From Pleomorphovibrio marinus (GTDB lineage Bacteria; Bacteroidota; Bacteroidia; Cytophagales; Cyclobacteriaceae), in NCBI RefSeq assembly GCF_003347495.1, contig NZ_QCXY01000007.1, forward strand, positions 186,001 through 250,000: a stretch of 64,000 nucleotides of DNA, given 5' to 3'. Every line of letters begins with the position of its first letter. Positions within the stretch are counted from its first letter, which is position 1. The notes below the pieces were generated by a model that was given only the letters and a program-made list of their open reading frames with translations, searched no databases and had not been told where the DNA came from. Of this stretch, positions 53,201 to 61,477 are shown one piece after another. Both the position numbers and the translations under genes were made by a program.

Positions 53201-54120
53201 CCCAGCAAATTGCTGAGCTTTTTGGTGATGCCGAAGCTACCCAAAGATCCCTTTCTATCCTTAAAGACCAAAATGCCAGTGTAGAGGACAGGAAAAAGGC
53301 TTTACGTGCCTTGAGTGCTCAGCAAAGAAAAGAGTTGGCAGATTACCTTCCTTCGCTTCTGGACGAAAAAGCCCTGAGGAAGCCTGCTATCCGTTCGGTA
53401 GCTTCTTTCGATCAGGAATCATTGGGGAAGGTATTGATAGAAAGATATGAAGAATGGGATGCCGAGGAGCGTTTCGAAGTGGTTCAGACCCTATCGAGCA
53501 GGCCAAGATTTGGCAATATGTTGGCGCAGGAAATCAAGGCAAATAAAATTCCAAAGCGGGAAATTCCGGCAAATGTTGCCAGGCAATTATTAAGAGTGGT
53601 AGGCAGCGGGTTTATTGAAATATGGGGACCAATTGAGCAGGTAGCACATGATGAAGAAGCCTATGAAAAGTACAGAGGCATGCTTACGGAAAATGCATTG
53701 GCTGAGGCAAATCTTCTAGAAGGAAAGCAGTTGTTTTCACGTACCTGTGGGGGTTGTCACAAAATGTTTGGAGAAGGAAGTGATTTGGGACCTGACCTTA
53801 CTGGATCAAACCGCACAGACGTGGACTATATACTACTGAATGTACTGGAGCCAAGCGCAGAGATTCAAGACGATTACAGGATGGTGGTGATATCCACCAG
53901 GGACGGTAGAACCTATACCGGCAATGTAGTTAATGAAAACCAACGTCAGTTGGTTTTGAGGGTGGTGGGTCAGGATCCAGTGGTAATCAATAAATCCTCT
54001 ATCCAATCTCGGGAGGTGACCGACGTATCCATGATGCCCCCGGGCCTCTTTGAACATATGAAAGAAAAGGAAATAGTAAATTTGGTAGCCTATTTAAAAT
54101 CTCCAAAAGCGGTAAATTAG
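50290..54120 (+). CDS. DUF6807/PmoA + membrane-bound dehydrogenase propeller + HEAT + cytochrome c fusion
   Basis: A 1276-residue lipoprotein (FLIILLISSC, Cys about residue 23). Residues about 35-325 are a PmoA-family DUF6807 domain (YSPGHHLHQTGLYWGFTNVNGRDFF, GHHLHQ typical). Residues about 335-730 are the PVC-type membrane-bound dehydrogenase propeller (TIGR02604): FNVNVFASEPMI, GRLWVAENKDYE, DTNGDGKADT, WGPDGWLYGLQGF, VLDWHDADICG. HEAT-like helices follow (WHARRARGIL, WRLRAMWALHITG). The C-terminus is a TIGR02603 haem domain with CGGCH (Cys1153, Cys1156, His1157) and GPDLTGSNR, then MMPPGLF. It probably oxidises a sugar or derived compound and passes electrons to a c-type haem. Confidence 0.92.
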   Translation: MTYFIKAFRQFCGFLIILLISSCGNGNTEETQGEPTGISTLKLEQDEATGSIQVFRQNGKEALLTQEAKEDFRPYIHPILSPDGKGYATEYSPGHHLHQTGLYWGFTNVNGRDFFHHPEGSYWKRVAVNTIEKEGEEVTWQTLYHLLDEDGEPMMLETQNWSMVEKDGKYFLDLEWKGVALQNITIGKYDYGGLFLRMPWEESIDGEVVNAARQRNDKAEGQAAMWVNVGMQVEGREDYLNVAIFDHPENKGYPQKWRVDGQLGVGPAFTRGSDWGIEKGEILNLKHRLLVYTGKRDDMELNAAWNQFGEGKGSTTALWRIAQQEGRQAKFLNPEEAVDAMTLKDGFNVNVFASEPMITQPMAFCWDDKGRLWVAENKDYESRGHGFSSAGNSRILILEDTNGDGKADTSKVFLEGLAFPAAMAVGFDGLYLGAPPNLLFVPDRDGDDRADVDEIEILLTGWGIRDRHETLNSLHWGPDGWLYGLQGFATPSKIRKPGPDTKLYYHNDPFPEDLLEGDGVDINGGVWRFHPTKKDFEVVAHGFSNPWGIDYDHKGQLFITACVIPHLWHVIPGGIYHRQGGQHFNPYVYEDIKTIADHRHRSAHGGARIYQSDAFPKEEYGRIFMANIHEHAVLSDILVKEGSGYIGKDGDEFMMANNAQWVGFSMEIGPDGGLYVLDWHDADICGQEVLNEETGRVFRIMPENSSAKNWEGRFSDLNNFTDLELVNLQTNESDWHARRARGILQKRAVNSTMKKNALDRLQEIYRNDENPDWRLRAMWALHITGNMDATSMLKATEDKDEYIRSWAIQFLCEDKPTPPKALERFAQMARSDQSAVVRLYLAQSLQRIPQNAQWDIANHLVTKSEDAEDHNLPKMIWFGIENLIKKDTQKFMDLTLRAEIPLLANFMARRAVDADEFERLVTAIEKSSINQKWLLEGMLSGMEGRTDLKVPSNWSRLSKQLQNNPKTAELSQQIAELFGDAEATQRSLSILKDQNASVEDRKKALRALSAQQRKELADYLPSLLDEKALRKPAIRSVASFDQESLGKVLIERYEEWDAEERFEVVQTLSSRPRFGNMLAQEIKANKIPKREIPANVARQLLRVVGSGFIEIWGPIEQVAHDEEAYEKYRGMLTENALAEANLLEGKQLFSRTCGGCHKMFGEGSDLGPDLTGSNRTDVDYILLNVLEPSAEIQDDYRMVVISTRDGRTYTGNVVNENQRQLVLRVVGQDPVVINKSSIQSREVTDVSMMPPGLFEHMKEKEIVNLVAYLKSPKAVN

Positions 54121-54725
54121 AACCTAAACCGAAAACCTGTGGAAATATTCCACATTTGTTGCCAACTTGAGTATTGAACCTCCATTTCTGGATTGGATAG
54201 CCCCAAAGACAGGTTATACCTACCTTCTAAATACAGGGCAAGGTATTCATTAAACTCTACATTTGCTCCTAATTTTGGGGCAAGCATCAGTCGGGTTTGA
54301 ATAGAAGTGAGTATCAAACCCTGTTGGTTTCTCAGGTTTACAAATTGGAAACCAACGTCCGAACCTGCATATGCCGAAAAGTAGTCAGAAATAAATCGCT
54401 CATATCTATAAGTAAAAGCAGTTTCTACCAAAAAGCTACTGTAGTAGCCAGAATCCACTATAGCTGCCACATTGGAAGTATTGTTTTGAAACGGGAAGAA
54501 CCCCAAACTGATACCATAGGCCTGGCTGTCCATGGTGTAGGGTACTTCATCGAAAAGTTGAACACCAAACTGGTAGCCAAAACTTGGGGCCCAGAACTCC
54601 GCTTCATTTCCCAGGAAGGAAGAATAAGTCAATCCCCCAGAAAATTCAGTGGATTGGGAATGGGCACCCAAATGGAAGCCGATGCTAAGAATCAGGATAA
54701 AAATAGGTCTAAAAGCAATAATCAT
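54117..54725 (-). CDS. Outer-membrane beta-barrel protein, unknown function
   Basis: A 202-residue protein with signal peptide ending LGAHSQ and a run of amphipathic strands (EFSGGLTYSSFLG, FGYQFGVQLF, FTYRYERFISDYFSAYAGSDVGFQF, LYLEGRYNLSLGL). It ends with FRFRF, the aromatic terminal residue that BAM recognises. Its stop overlaps the stop of the cytochrome fusion gene by 4 nt on the opposite strand. No family recognised. Confidence 0.7.
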   Translation of the reverse strand: MIIAFRPIFILILSIGFHLGAHSQSTEFSGGLTYSSFLGNEAEFWAPSFGYQFGVQLFDEVPYTMDSQAYGISLGFFPFQNNTSNVAAIVDSGYYSSFLVETAFTYRYERFISDYFSAYAGSDVGFQFVNLRNQQGLILTSIQTRLMLAPKLGANVEFNEYLALYLEGRYNLSLGLSNPEMEVQYSSWQQMWNISTGFRFRF

Positions 54726-54878
54726 AGTAAGAACACCAATATATAGAGTAAATTTTTTTGAAATTTAGGCAATTTCTGTACCATATAGTTTGAAGTACCG
54801 AATTTATATCCATAAGCATCAAGGAAACAAAACCAACCTAAATTTTGTATTAATACCATAACCTTCAACTTTAGAGCA

Positions 54879-55568
54879 TTGGAAAAACAAGAGATAGGAA
54901 TAGCGAAATATAAAGAGGGTGCTTTTGAAGAAGCTTTGGTGATTTTTAATGAACTTTTGGAGCAAAGCCCCAATCATCCTGAATACTTGGTCCAAAGAGC
55001 CAGAGTTTACAGCAGAATTGGAAAGTTTAAGGAGGCACTCCAGGATTTTGACTTCTTGGTAAATAAACACCCATTTGATACTAACCTAATGAGTGATCGT
55101 GCGGTGGTACTCCACTTGTTAAAGCGGAATGAGGAAGCACTTTCCGAATTGGATAGAGCCGTGAATTTAGACCCGAATAATCCTTACAGGTATTCCAGCA
55201 GAGCTTACCTTAAAGACCGCTTAGGTGACCTAGAGGGAGCAATAATAGACTATGAAAAGGCCATTGACTTAGATCCGGAGGATGCCATATCCATGAATAA
55301 TAAGGGATTGGTTGAAGAGAAGATGGGTTACAAGCAAAAGTCCAAGCAAAGTTTTAAGCAGGCGGATGATTTAGTGGGATATACTCCAGAGATAAATAAA
55401 GAATCAAATGAACCTTTGCCGGTCACAGCATCAGAAGAACCTGAAAACGAAGCAGAAAAGAAAGTAAGTTTTCCAGCCTATTTGCAAACCTTAAGCAAGC
55501 TTTTCACGGACAAAAAGGAAAGGAAGGATTTCTTTCGGTTCCTAATCGGGCGATTTAAACGTTCTTGA
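54879..55568 (+). CDS. TPR protein
   Basis: A 229-residue protein with four tetratricopeptide repeats in residues about 1-165: EIGIAKYKEGAFEEALVIFNELLEQSPNHP, VYSRIGKFKEALQDFDFLVNKHPF, LLKRNEEALSELDRAVNLDPNNPYRY and LGDLEGAIIDYEKAIDLDPEDAISM. An acidic linker and a basic C-terminus (FTDKKERKDFFRFLIGRFKRS) follow. The start is TTG 54879: no in-frame ATG or GTG lies upstream before a stop, and the first repeat begins at once. It is a protein-protein interaction scaffold with no partner identified. It overlaps the convergent Usp gene by 14 nt. Confidence 0.8.
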   Translation: MEKQEIGIAKYKEGAFEEALVIFNELLEQSPNHPEYLVQRARVYSRIGKFKEALQDFDFLVNKHPFDTNLMSDRAVVLHLLKRNEEALSELDRAVNLDPNNPYRYSSRAYLKDRLGDLEGAIIDYEKAIDLDPEDAISMNNKGLVEEKMGYKQKSKQSFKQADDLVGYTPEINKESNEPLPVTASEEPENEAEKKVSFPAYLQTLSKLFTDKKERKDFFRFLIGRFKRS

Positions 55569-56391
55569 TTACGAAAAGTGGCTTGTTTATAAAATAAGAC
55601 ATTTTTTTGGACAGGTTGTTCGTAAAAAGCTTTTCGAACCAACTCTTCTTTTTGCTAAGAGTGAAAAGGATATCCCCTTTTGCGGTGATGAGATAACTTT
55701 CAAGACCCAATCCTGGATCATCACGGTAAGACTTCAGGACAAAGTTTGTTTTTTCATATCGGAGGAATGGGCTGATTTCATTGATCATGCTCTGATGCAG
55801 TGCCTTGTCAATGGATTTTTGTCTAGAACCTACATGCAGTACATCTATCTCGCTGTCAAAAAAAGTGGCAATTTGAGTTACCTTTTGTATAGCGAGTTTG
55901 TCTTCTTCCAAATAGTCGGTGGCATAGACTAATTTTCTGGGGTTTTTAAAAAACACCTTCCTAGGGATGACAAAAACGTCTCTGTTGGTTTTTTCCACCA
56001 AATTGCTGGTTCTTGTCCCTACATAATTTTTTTTAAATTCATTGACCCCTTCCGTACCCATGATAATCAGATCAGCATTTACTTCATTGGAAAAATGCAG
56101 AATGCTTTCTACGGTATCACCCTCCCTTATTTCAAAACTACAGGAAGCTAACCCAGCAGAAATGCTTTCTTCATTTACCGTATCCACGAGCTGCATCAAT
56201 TTAGCTCTTGCAAATGCAATTGTCGGGGCATCCCCATTTTTTCCAGCGAGCTTTTGGTAATCCTCCCTATTTGGAACATGGAAAAGAATAAGCTTTGCCT
56301 GGTATTTTTCCCCAAGTTTCGCTGCATATTCTATTGCATTCAAGGAGCATTCAGAAAAATCCGTAGGGCAAACAATAGTGAAGCTTTTCAT
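55555..56391 (-). CDS. Universal stress protein, two-domain
   Basis: A 278-residue tandem UspA protein, cytoplasmic. The first domain (MKSFTIVCPTDFSECSLNAIEYAAKLGEKYQAKLILFHV) is complete and ends with the ATP-binding pattern G-2x-G-9x-G-T (GTEGVNEFKKNYVGT). The second (PRKLVYATDYLEEDKLAIQKV) is degenerate and lacks that pattern. Bacteroidota tandem Usp proteins usually keep one nucleotide site. It may be co-transcribed with the dehydrogenase gene 14 nt upstream. Confidence 0.9.
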   Translation of the reverse strand: MKSFTIVCPTDFSECSLNAIEYAAKLGEKYQAKLILFHVPNREDYQKLAGKNGDAPTIAFARAKLMQLVDTVNEESISAGLASCSFEIREGDTVESILHFSNEVNADLIIMGTEGVNEFKKNYVGTRTSNLVEKTNRDVFVIPRKVFFKNPRKLVYATDYLEEDKLAIQKVTQIATFFDSEIDVLHVGSRQKSIDKALHQSMINEISPFLRYEKTNFVLKSYRDDPGLGLESYLITAKGDILFTLSKKKSWFEKLFTNNLSKKMSYFINKPLFVIKNV

Positions 56392-56405
56392 GGCAGTCAG
56401 TGGTT

Positions 56406-57326
56406 TTAATAGCCTTGGCTTGAATTAACTTGGTTTTTGAAAGGCAGTTTATTTTTGAGGTTGTGATAGTTTTCCATTATTTGGGGCGCTGCTGCTTGGT
56501 ACATGGTAATGCAGGCAATGTGGGGAGTCATCATAATTTTGGGATGATCCCAAAAAGGGTGTTCTTTGGGCAGAGGCTCTTGGCGATATACATCCAACAT
56601 GGCACCCGAAAGATATTCTTTATCCAAGCCTTTAATTAAGTCCTCTTCCACTAAATGTTTTCCCCTTGCCACGTTTATCAAATAAGTTCCGGGAGTACAT
56701 TTTTCAAATAATTCCATATTTAAGCGACCCTCTGTTTTCTCAGTCAGGGGCAAAAGGCAAACCAGTACGTTTACCTTCGAAAGAAAGTCATTCAATTGAC
56801 TTCCATAATAATAAGAATGCTTAAAATTGGATTTTGGGCTGTTGCCATAACCAATGGCAGGAATGCCTAAGGCAGACAATTTATCCAACACATCCCCACC
56901 CAGCTGCCCTACACCCATTACTCCCACAGTAATGTCGATCTCGGGATCGCTCATGTCCCAAATTTTCTCCTCTTTGTATTTGATGTATCTGAAAATTTGT
57001 CTGTGATAATTTAGGATTCCCATTATCACGTAGTTGGTCATGGAATAGGTAAGCCTAGGGTCCACGATTCTGGTTATGGGTATTCCTTTGGGCAGTTCCG
57101 GGTCAGCAATAATGTGATCCACTCCCGAACCCATAGAACATATTAGTTTTAAATTGGGAAAATCCATCAGCGAACCATGTGGATGTAGCCACACTACCGC
57201 CACATCCACTTTCTCGGGCTTTGTAATATTGGGGTATACTTCTACATCTACCTGATTGTCAATGGTTTTAAAAACACTTATCCAATTGTTTACTTCTTTG
57301 TTTGGCGCGATAATAGCTATGCTCAT
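56406..57326 (-). CDS. D-2-hydroxyacid dehydrogenase (glyoxylate/hydroxypyruvate reductase A type)
   Basis: About 306 residues from ATG 57326 (MSIAIIAPNKEVNNW); an in-frame ATG at 57356 adds ten residues of little likelihood. The NAD(P)-binding GVMGVGQLGGDV fingerprint, substrate Arg in LINVARGKHL, Glu in DVYRQEPLPKEHPFW and catalytic His in MMTPHIACIT identify the family. GhrA-type enzymes reduce glyoxylate or hydroxypyruvate. The C-terminal PHIACITMYQAAAPQIMENY fits GhrA rather than PdxB or SerA. Confidence 0.9.
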   Translation of the reverse strand: MSIAIIAPNKEVNNWISVFKTIDNQVDVEVYPNITKPEKVDVAVVWLHPHGSLMDFPNLKLICSMGSGVDHIIADPELPKGIPITRIVDPRLTYSMTNYVIMGILNYHRQIFRYIKYKEEKIWDMSDPEIDITVGVMGVGQLGGDVLDKLSALGIPAIGYGNSPKSNFKHSYYYGSQLNDFLSKVNVLVCLLPLTEKTEGRLNMELFEKCTPGTYLINVARGKHLVEEDLIKGLDKEYLSGAMLDVYRQEPLPKEHPFWDHPKIMMTPHIACITMYQAAAPQIMENYHNLKNKLPFKNQVNSSQGY

Positions 57327-57470
57327 ACCATCAAAATGAGTTAAAGTGTTAAGCACTTTATTATTTGTTACATCTCCGCAAAATGGACAAAACCAAAAAT
57401 ACTAACGGAGACTCCTGAATAATTCCTTAAGAACATTAAAGGTTTAATGTCAAATCTAATGGTCTATTTG

Positions 57471-57478
57471 TACCTTTG
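57471..57478 (+). promoter_or_regulatory. Candidate -7 element for the DUF2911 gene
   Basis: TACCTTTG is an exact TAnnTTTG match, about 97 nt before the ATG. No clear -33 TTTG. Confidence 0.3.
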
Positions 57479-57574
57479 TGTCGGTTAAGATATGTAATAA
57501 ATTTTACCCCCAGATCCTAAAATATATTGATCCTTGCTCTCAGAAATCAAAAACTAATTTAACAATATTTATTT

Positions 57575-58423
57575 ATGAATACAAAAAAAATCATTTTACT
57601 GCTACAATTTTCGATTTTGTGTACAATAGGTGCCTTTGCGCAAATTAAAATGCCGCAAGCAAGTCCCCCGAGTAAAGTGGCGCAAATGGCTGGGCTTACA
57701 CAGTTTAACCTGGAGTACAGTAGGCCTAGCATGAAGGGAAGAAAAATTTTTGGCGACCTAGTTCCTTTTGGGGCTGTTTGGAGAACGGGGGCAAATGCCG
57801 CAAGCACACTGGAATTTGATACCGAGGTGATGGTGGAAGGCCAAAAAGTCGATCCGGGTAAATATGCTATTTACACCATCCCAGAAAAAAACGAATGGAC
57901 AGTGGTATTATCGAAGAACACAGAGCTATGGGGATCCATAGGGTATAGCAAAGAAGATGATGTGGTAAGAGTGAAAGTCCCAAGCAAAAAACTGAAAGAT
58001 CCATTAGAAACCTTTGAAATCAGGTTCACCGATATTTCCGATACCGGAGTGACCATCGCTTTGGCATGGGAAAAAACCAAAGCCGAAGTAAGATTGGAAA
58101 CGGAAGTGGATCCTTCGGTGATGAGACAAATCAAGGCCCAGGTAATTGATGGCACACCAGCAAATACCGGATTGTATTTTCAAGCAGCCACCTATTATTT
58201 CAACAATGAAAAGGACTTGAAGCAGGCACTGGAATGGGCCACAAAGGTGGTGGTGGAAGATGAAAAGTATTGGAATGTCCATCTAAAGGCCAAAATCGAA
58301 CAAAAGCTGGGCATGAAGGAAGAAGCCAAAAAATCAGCCATGAGATCCATGGCCTTGGCTAAACAGGAAAAAAACCCTGACTATATCACACTCAATGAAA
58401 AACTGCTTAAATCCATAAAATAA
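57575..58423 (+). CDS. DUF2911 domain protein
   Basis: A 282-residue secreted protein; signal peptide LLLQFSILCTIGAFAQ. The DUF2911 domain (residues about 25-170) has QFNLEYSRPSMKGRKIFGDLVPFGAVWRTGANAAS, VDPGKYAIYTIPEKNEWTVVLSKN and LAWEKTKAEV. A C-terminal helical part (LKQALEWATKVVVEDEKYWNVHLKAKIEQKLGM) is TPR-like. Common in Bacteroidota; function unknown. Confidence 0.88.
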   Translation: MNTKKIILLLQFSILCTIGAFAQIKMPQASPPSKVAQMAGLTQFNLEYSRPSMKGRKIFGDLVPFGAVWRTGANAASTLEFDTEVMVEGQKVDPGKYAIYTIPEKNEWTVVLSKNTELWGSIGYSKEDDVVRVKVPSKKLKDPLETFEIRFTDISDTGVTIALAWEKTKAEVRLETEVDPSVMRQIKAQVIDGTPANTGLYFQAATYYFNNEKDLKQALEWATKVVVEDEKYWNVHLKAKIEQKLGMKEEAKKSAMRSMALAKQEKNPDYITLNEKLLKSIK

Positions 58424-58425
58424 AA

Positions 58426-58461
58426 AAAGGCTGTCTCTCTATTTTTAAGGAGACAGCCTTT
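58426..58461. terminator. Bidirectional intrinsic terminator
   Basis: AAAGGCTGTCTC (58426-58437) pairs perfectly with GAGACAGCCTTT (58450-58461); A-tract on the left, AATTTTT on the right. It separates the convergent DUF2911 and GH109-like genes. Confidence 0.85.
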
Positions 58462-58474
58462 AATTTTTCAGGGA

Positions 58475-59887
58475 TTATACTGTGACACCCGTAGTCCCGG
58501 CACCCTTCAGAGTGGTTTCTACGGGAGAATTTTCTTTCCATGCACCTGATGTAAAGTCTGGTACGTCTATCCCACTGGATTTGTTGGCTACAGACCATTC
58601 GCTTAAGGGAGTGATGCAGGACCACAAAGCCGCATCATAAACATCCTGGTCCAAAGGCAACCCGTTTCTCAGGCAATCAATCAGCCTCCAGTCCATCATG
58701 AAATCCATTCCTCCGTGTCCTCCGATTTTTTTAGCCATTTCCCCCACCTTTTTCACAATTTCTGGAGTGTATTTCTCTTGGAGGGATTTCATCTCCTCTT
58801 CATCTAGCCAGCCATGACCCTTTGAAACTCCTTCCTTCGGCCATTTCTGAGCCATCCCCTTCGTTCCGCTAACCAGGTGAATCCTGGAATAGGGTCGGGG
58901 AGAGGTGACGTCATGTTGTATCATAATGGACCTTCCCTTTTTGGTTTTTACCAGGGTGGTATTCATGTTTCCCCTATAATTTCTAGCAGCAAACTGATTG
59001 AAAAAGGAATCTTCATTTGCCAATTTCTCCGCATGATCCCTCATATGAAAATCATGGCTAGACAGTGAGGTAAGGTAATCCATTTGATCCCCTCTGTTGA
59101 TGTTCATGATTTGGCAAATTGGTCCCAATCCATGGGTAGGATATATATTTCCGTTTCTGAAGTTTTCCTTTAATCGCCACATTTCTTGGTAACCTTCTTC
59201 CTTGTTGAAGTTAAGATCCAATAGGTCATGAATATATGCACCTTCCCCATGAATGATTTCACCAAAATAACCACCTCTTGCCATGCTCAAGGTCATAAGT
59301 TCAAAGAAATCATAACAGCAATTCTCCAGTTGCATACAATGCTTTTTGGTGCGCTCAGAAGTTTCCACCAACTGCCAACATTCCTCTAAGCTCACTGCAG
59401 CAGGTACCTCGGACGCTGCATGCTTTCCTGCTTCCATGGCATATACGGCCATAGGAGTATGCCATTGCCAAGGTGTGGCAATATACACCAGGTCCAAATC
59501 ATCCCTGTCGCACATTTTTTTCCATGCATAGGCCGAACCACTGTATTTTTCCGGTTTATGGGTAGTGCCTTCAAGGCTTTTCACTACCTTATCCACCCGT
59601 TCGGGTATTAGGTCACAAAGTGCCTTAATTTCTACCCCTTCTATTTTGCTAAGGCGGTTTACTGCCCCAGGGCCCCTATTTCCTAAACCTATGATGCCTA
59701 CCCTAACCTTTTCAAGTTTTGGGGCAGCATATCCAGACATGTTGAATTTTTGAAACCGTTTTTTTTGGCTTTGGTTTTTAATATTGGCCAATTCCGCTGT
59801 GGTAAAACCACTCAATCCGCCACCCATTAGACCTATTCCTGCCATTCCGGAGCGTCTGAGAAAATCCCTTCTTTGCTTATTACTCAT
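58475..59887 (-). CDS. GH109-like Gfo/Idh/MocA oxidoreductase, Tat-exported
   Basis: A 470-residue protein with a twin-arginine signal (KQRRDFLRRSGMAGIGLMGGG), so it is exported folded with NAD(H) bound. The Rossmann motif is GIIGLGNRGPGAVNRL. Blocks shared with the alpha-N-acetylgalactosaminidase family GH109 are clear: ATPWQWHTPMAVYAMEAGKHAASEVPAA, LENCCYDFFEL, HGEGAYIHDLLDLN, YPTHGLGPICQIMNINRGD and MDFMMDWRLIDCLRNGLPLD. GH109 enzymes remove terminal GalNAc by an NAD-dependent mechanism; GalNAc also occurs in chondroitin, the possible PL8 target. Other Gfo/Idh activities cannot be excluded. Confidence 0.9.
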   Translation of the reverse strand: MSNKQRRDFLRRSGMAGIGLMGGGLSGFTTAELANIKNQSQKKRFQKFNMSGYAAPKLEKVRVGIIGLGNRGPGAVNRLSKIEGVEIKALCDLIPERVDKVVKSLEGTTHKPEKYSGSAYAWKKMCDRDDLDLVYIATPWQWHTPMAVYAMEAGKHAASEVPAAVSLEECWQLVETSERTKKHCMQLENCCYDFFELMTLSMARGGYFGEIIHGEGAYIHDLLDLNFNKEEGYQEMWRLKENFRNGNIYPTHGLGPICQIMNINRGDQMDYLTSLSSHDFHMRDHAEKLANEDSFFNQFAARNYRGNMNTTLVKTKKGRSIMIQHDVTSPRPYSRIHLVSGTKGMAQKWPKEGVSKGHGWLDEEEMKSLQEKYTPEIVKKVGEMAKKIGGHGGMDFMMDWRLIDCLRNGLPLDQDVYDAALWSCITPLSEWSVANKSSGIDVPDFTSGAWKENSPVETTLKGAGTTGVTV

Positions 59888-59970
59888 GTTACGTATGTTT
59901 GAAATTCTTCTTTATCTCATTAATTTACGGATAAACCATAAACTTTTATGAATTTTTTATCTAATCATTC

Positions 59971-61074
59971 TTAAATTTTAAAAAATATCTTTTTCTTATA
60001 TAGAAAATAACACAAATACCACATCGCTCCCAAAGTGAGTAAGGCATTAATTAGTTGCATGCCAGGTTCCGGAACTCCCAATGGCTCCATTACCCCAAAA
60101 CTGAAGATTTTGAGGAGGTTAAATAGCCATTGCCCTAGCACTTGGGCAAAAAGGTAGATAAAGATGGGATTCATCCCCACAAGGATAAAGGGGAACGTCC
60201 AGGATTGCACCTTTTTCATGTCCACCAACCAATAGAAAAGACCCAATGCGACTAGTGCCCAACCCCCAGAAGCCAAGACAAAAGAGCTAGTACAAATTCG
60301 TTTTACGATTGGGGTAATTTGCAAAATGTCCAATCCATATCCCAATATCAACCCCCCAAGTCCTGCTAAAAAGAACCATTTAATCTTCTTCAGATCCGGC
60401 AATTTTTTCCTCAAAAGATTACCGCACATGGCTCCCCATAAAGTATGTGCGGCGGTAGGAATGCAATTGATAGCTACCCAATTCCCCGGACTTAATTTAC
60501 CCATCATTAATTGATCCATATAGGAACCGAAATTTTCTCCCTTCACGAATGGCGCCTCCGGATGATACATCCTATACATAAGTTCAGTAAGCAATAAAAG
60601 TCCAATAGATACCCCGAGTTGAACCTTAAAGGGTTGTCGAAGGAAGAGATAGGTAAATAGGATGGTAAAAGACAACTGCGTTAGCACATTCCACAACTCA
60701 AATACCAACTGCTGGTTATATACACAATGAAGGCCTGTGCCAAACAAAAACAACAATAGGCACCTTCTTAATACATGTCTGGTCACTTTGGAAGAATCCT
60801 GGCTGTTTTCCAGACGCCTAGTAAGTGAAAAAGGCATGGCTACGCCTACGATAAACATGAAAAATGGCTGAATCAGATCCCAAAACCTAAGCCCATTCCA
60901 TGGGTGGTGGGTAAACTGAATCATAATATGGTGTCCCCAGGTGTTTTCTGGGAAAAGGCCTATCAAGGCCTGATAGAGAAGTGCTGATTCCGCAATCAGC
61001 AAAAACATGGTGATCCCTCTGTATGCATCCAAAGACACAAGTCGGTTTGACGGGGAGATAATCGGTTGCTTCAT
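59971..61074 (-). CDS. DUF5009/HGSNAT-type membrane acyltransferase
   Basis: About 367 residues from ATG 61074 (MKQPIISPSNRLVSLDAYRG); the ORF can be extended to 61101. About ten TM helices begin with RLVSLDAYRGITMFLLIAESA, followed by HHPWNGLRFWDLIQPFFMFIVGVAMPFSLTRR, the core of the heparan-alpha-glucosaminide N-acetyltransferase-like DUF5009 family. Members may transfer acetyl groups to amino sugars across the inner membrane. The motif HHPWNGLRFWD holds the likely active histidines. It lies 84 nt downstream-to-upstream of the GH109-like gene on the same strand, so co-transcription with that glycosidase is possible. Confidence 0.85.
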   Translation of the reverse strand: MKQPIISPSNRLVSLDAYRGITMFLLIAESALLYQALIGLFPENTWGHHIMIQFTHHPWNGLRFWDLIQPFFMFIVGVAMPFSLTRRLENSQDSSKVTRHVLRRCLLLFLFGTGLHCVYNQQLVFELWNVLTQLSFTILFTYLFLRQPFKVQLGVSIGLLLLTELMYRMYHPEAPFVKGENFGSYMDQLMMGKLSPGNWVAINCIPTAAHTLWGAMCGNLLRKKLPDLKKIKWFFLAGLGGLILGYGLDILQITPIVKRICTSSFVLASGGWALVALGLFYWLVDMKKVQSWTFPFILVGMNPIFIYLFAQVLGQWLFNLLKIFSFGVMEPLGVPEPGMQLINALLTLGAMWYLCYFLYKKKIFFKI

Positions 61075-61477
61075 TGAGTTCGTTTGAAAATTGACCAGCA
61101 CAAGTTAGCTTTTCATTTTTCCTTCCCAAAAGATTCTTATATAAAGTCACCATTTTGCTTATGTATGGAATCGTAATATTCAGCACCTGCAAAAAAAGCA
61201 AATGAAGGAGTGCGTCTAATGTTTCAAAGTAGGGGTTTTCCTCGATACTAGGACAAAGGCGACTGGGTTTTTCAGGGTAGAGAAGATCCAGTACAGATGG
61301 TGGTTTGTTGATCCGTTAAGATTATCTTTTCTTCTCCGCTGGTGTTACCTGCATGAGAAGTCAATGTGACCTGGGCCACGTTTATGGCTGAGATTATAAC
61401 ATCTGTGTTGTTCCTGAGCAGTATGGTGGAATATGCATTATAAAATCTGCGGCAAATCGCTTATTCAAGAAACTTAG
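61075..61477. other. Intergenic region, 403 bp, possible gene remnant
   Basis: No intact gene. On the minus strand the segment 61284-61462 is open and reads FYNAYSTILLRNNTDVIISA then QVTLTSHAGNTSGEEKIILTD before a stop. This resembles the C-terminal beta strands of secreted glycosidases; it could be a decayed fragment, but the case is weak. Confidence 0.3.
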
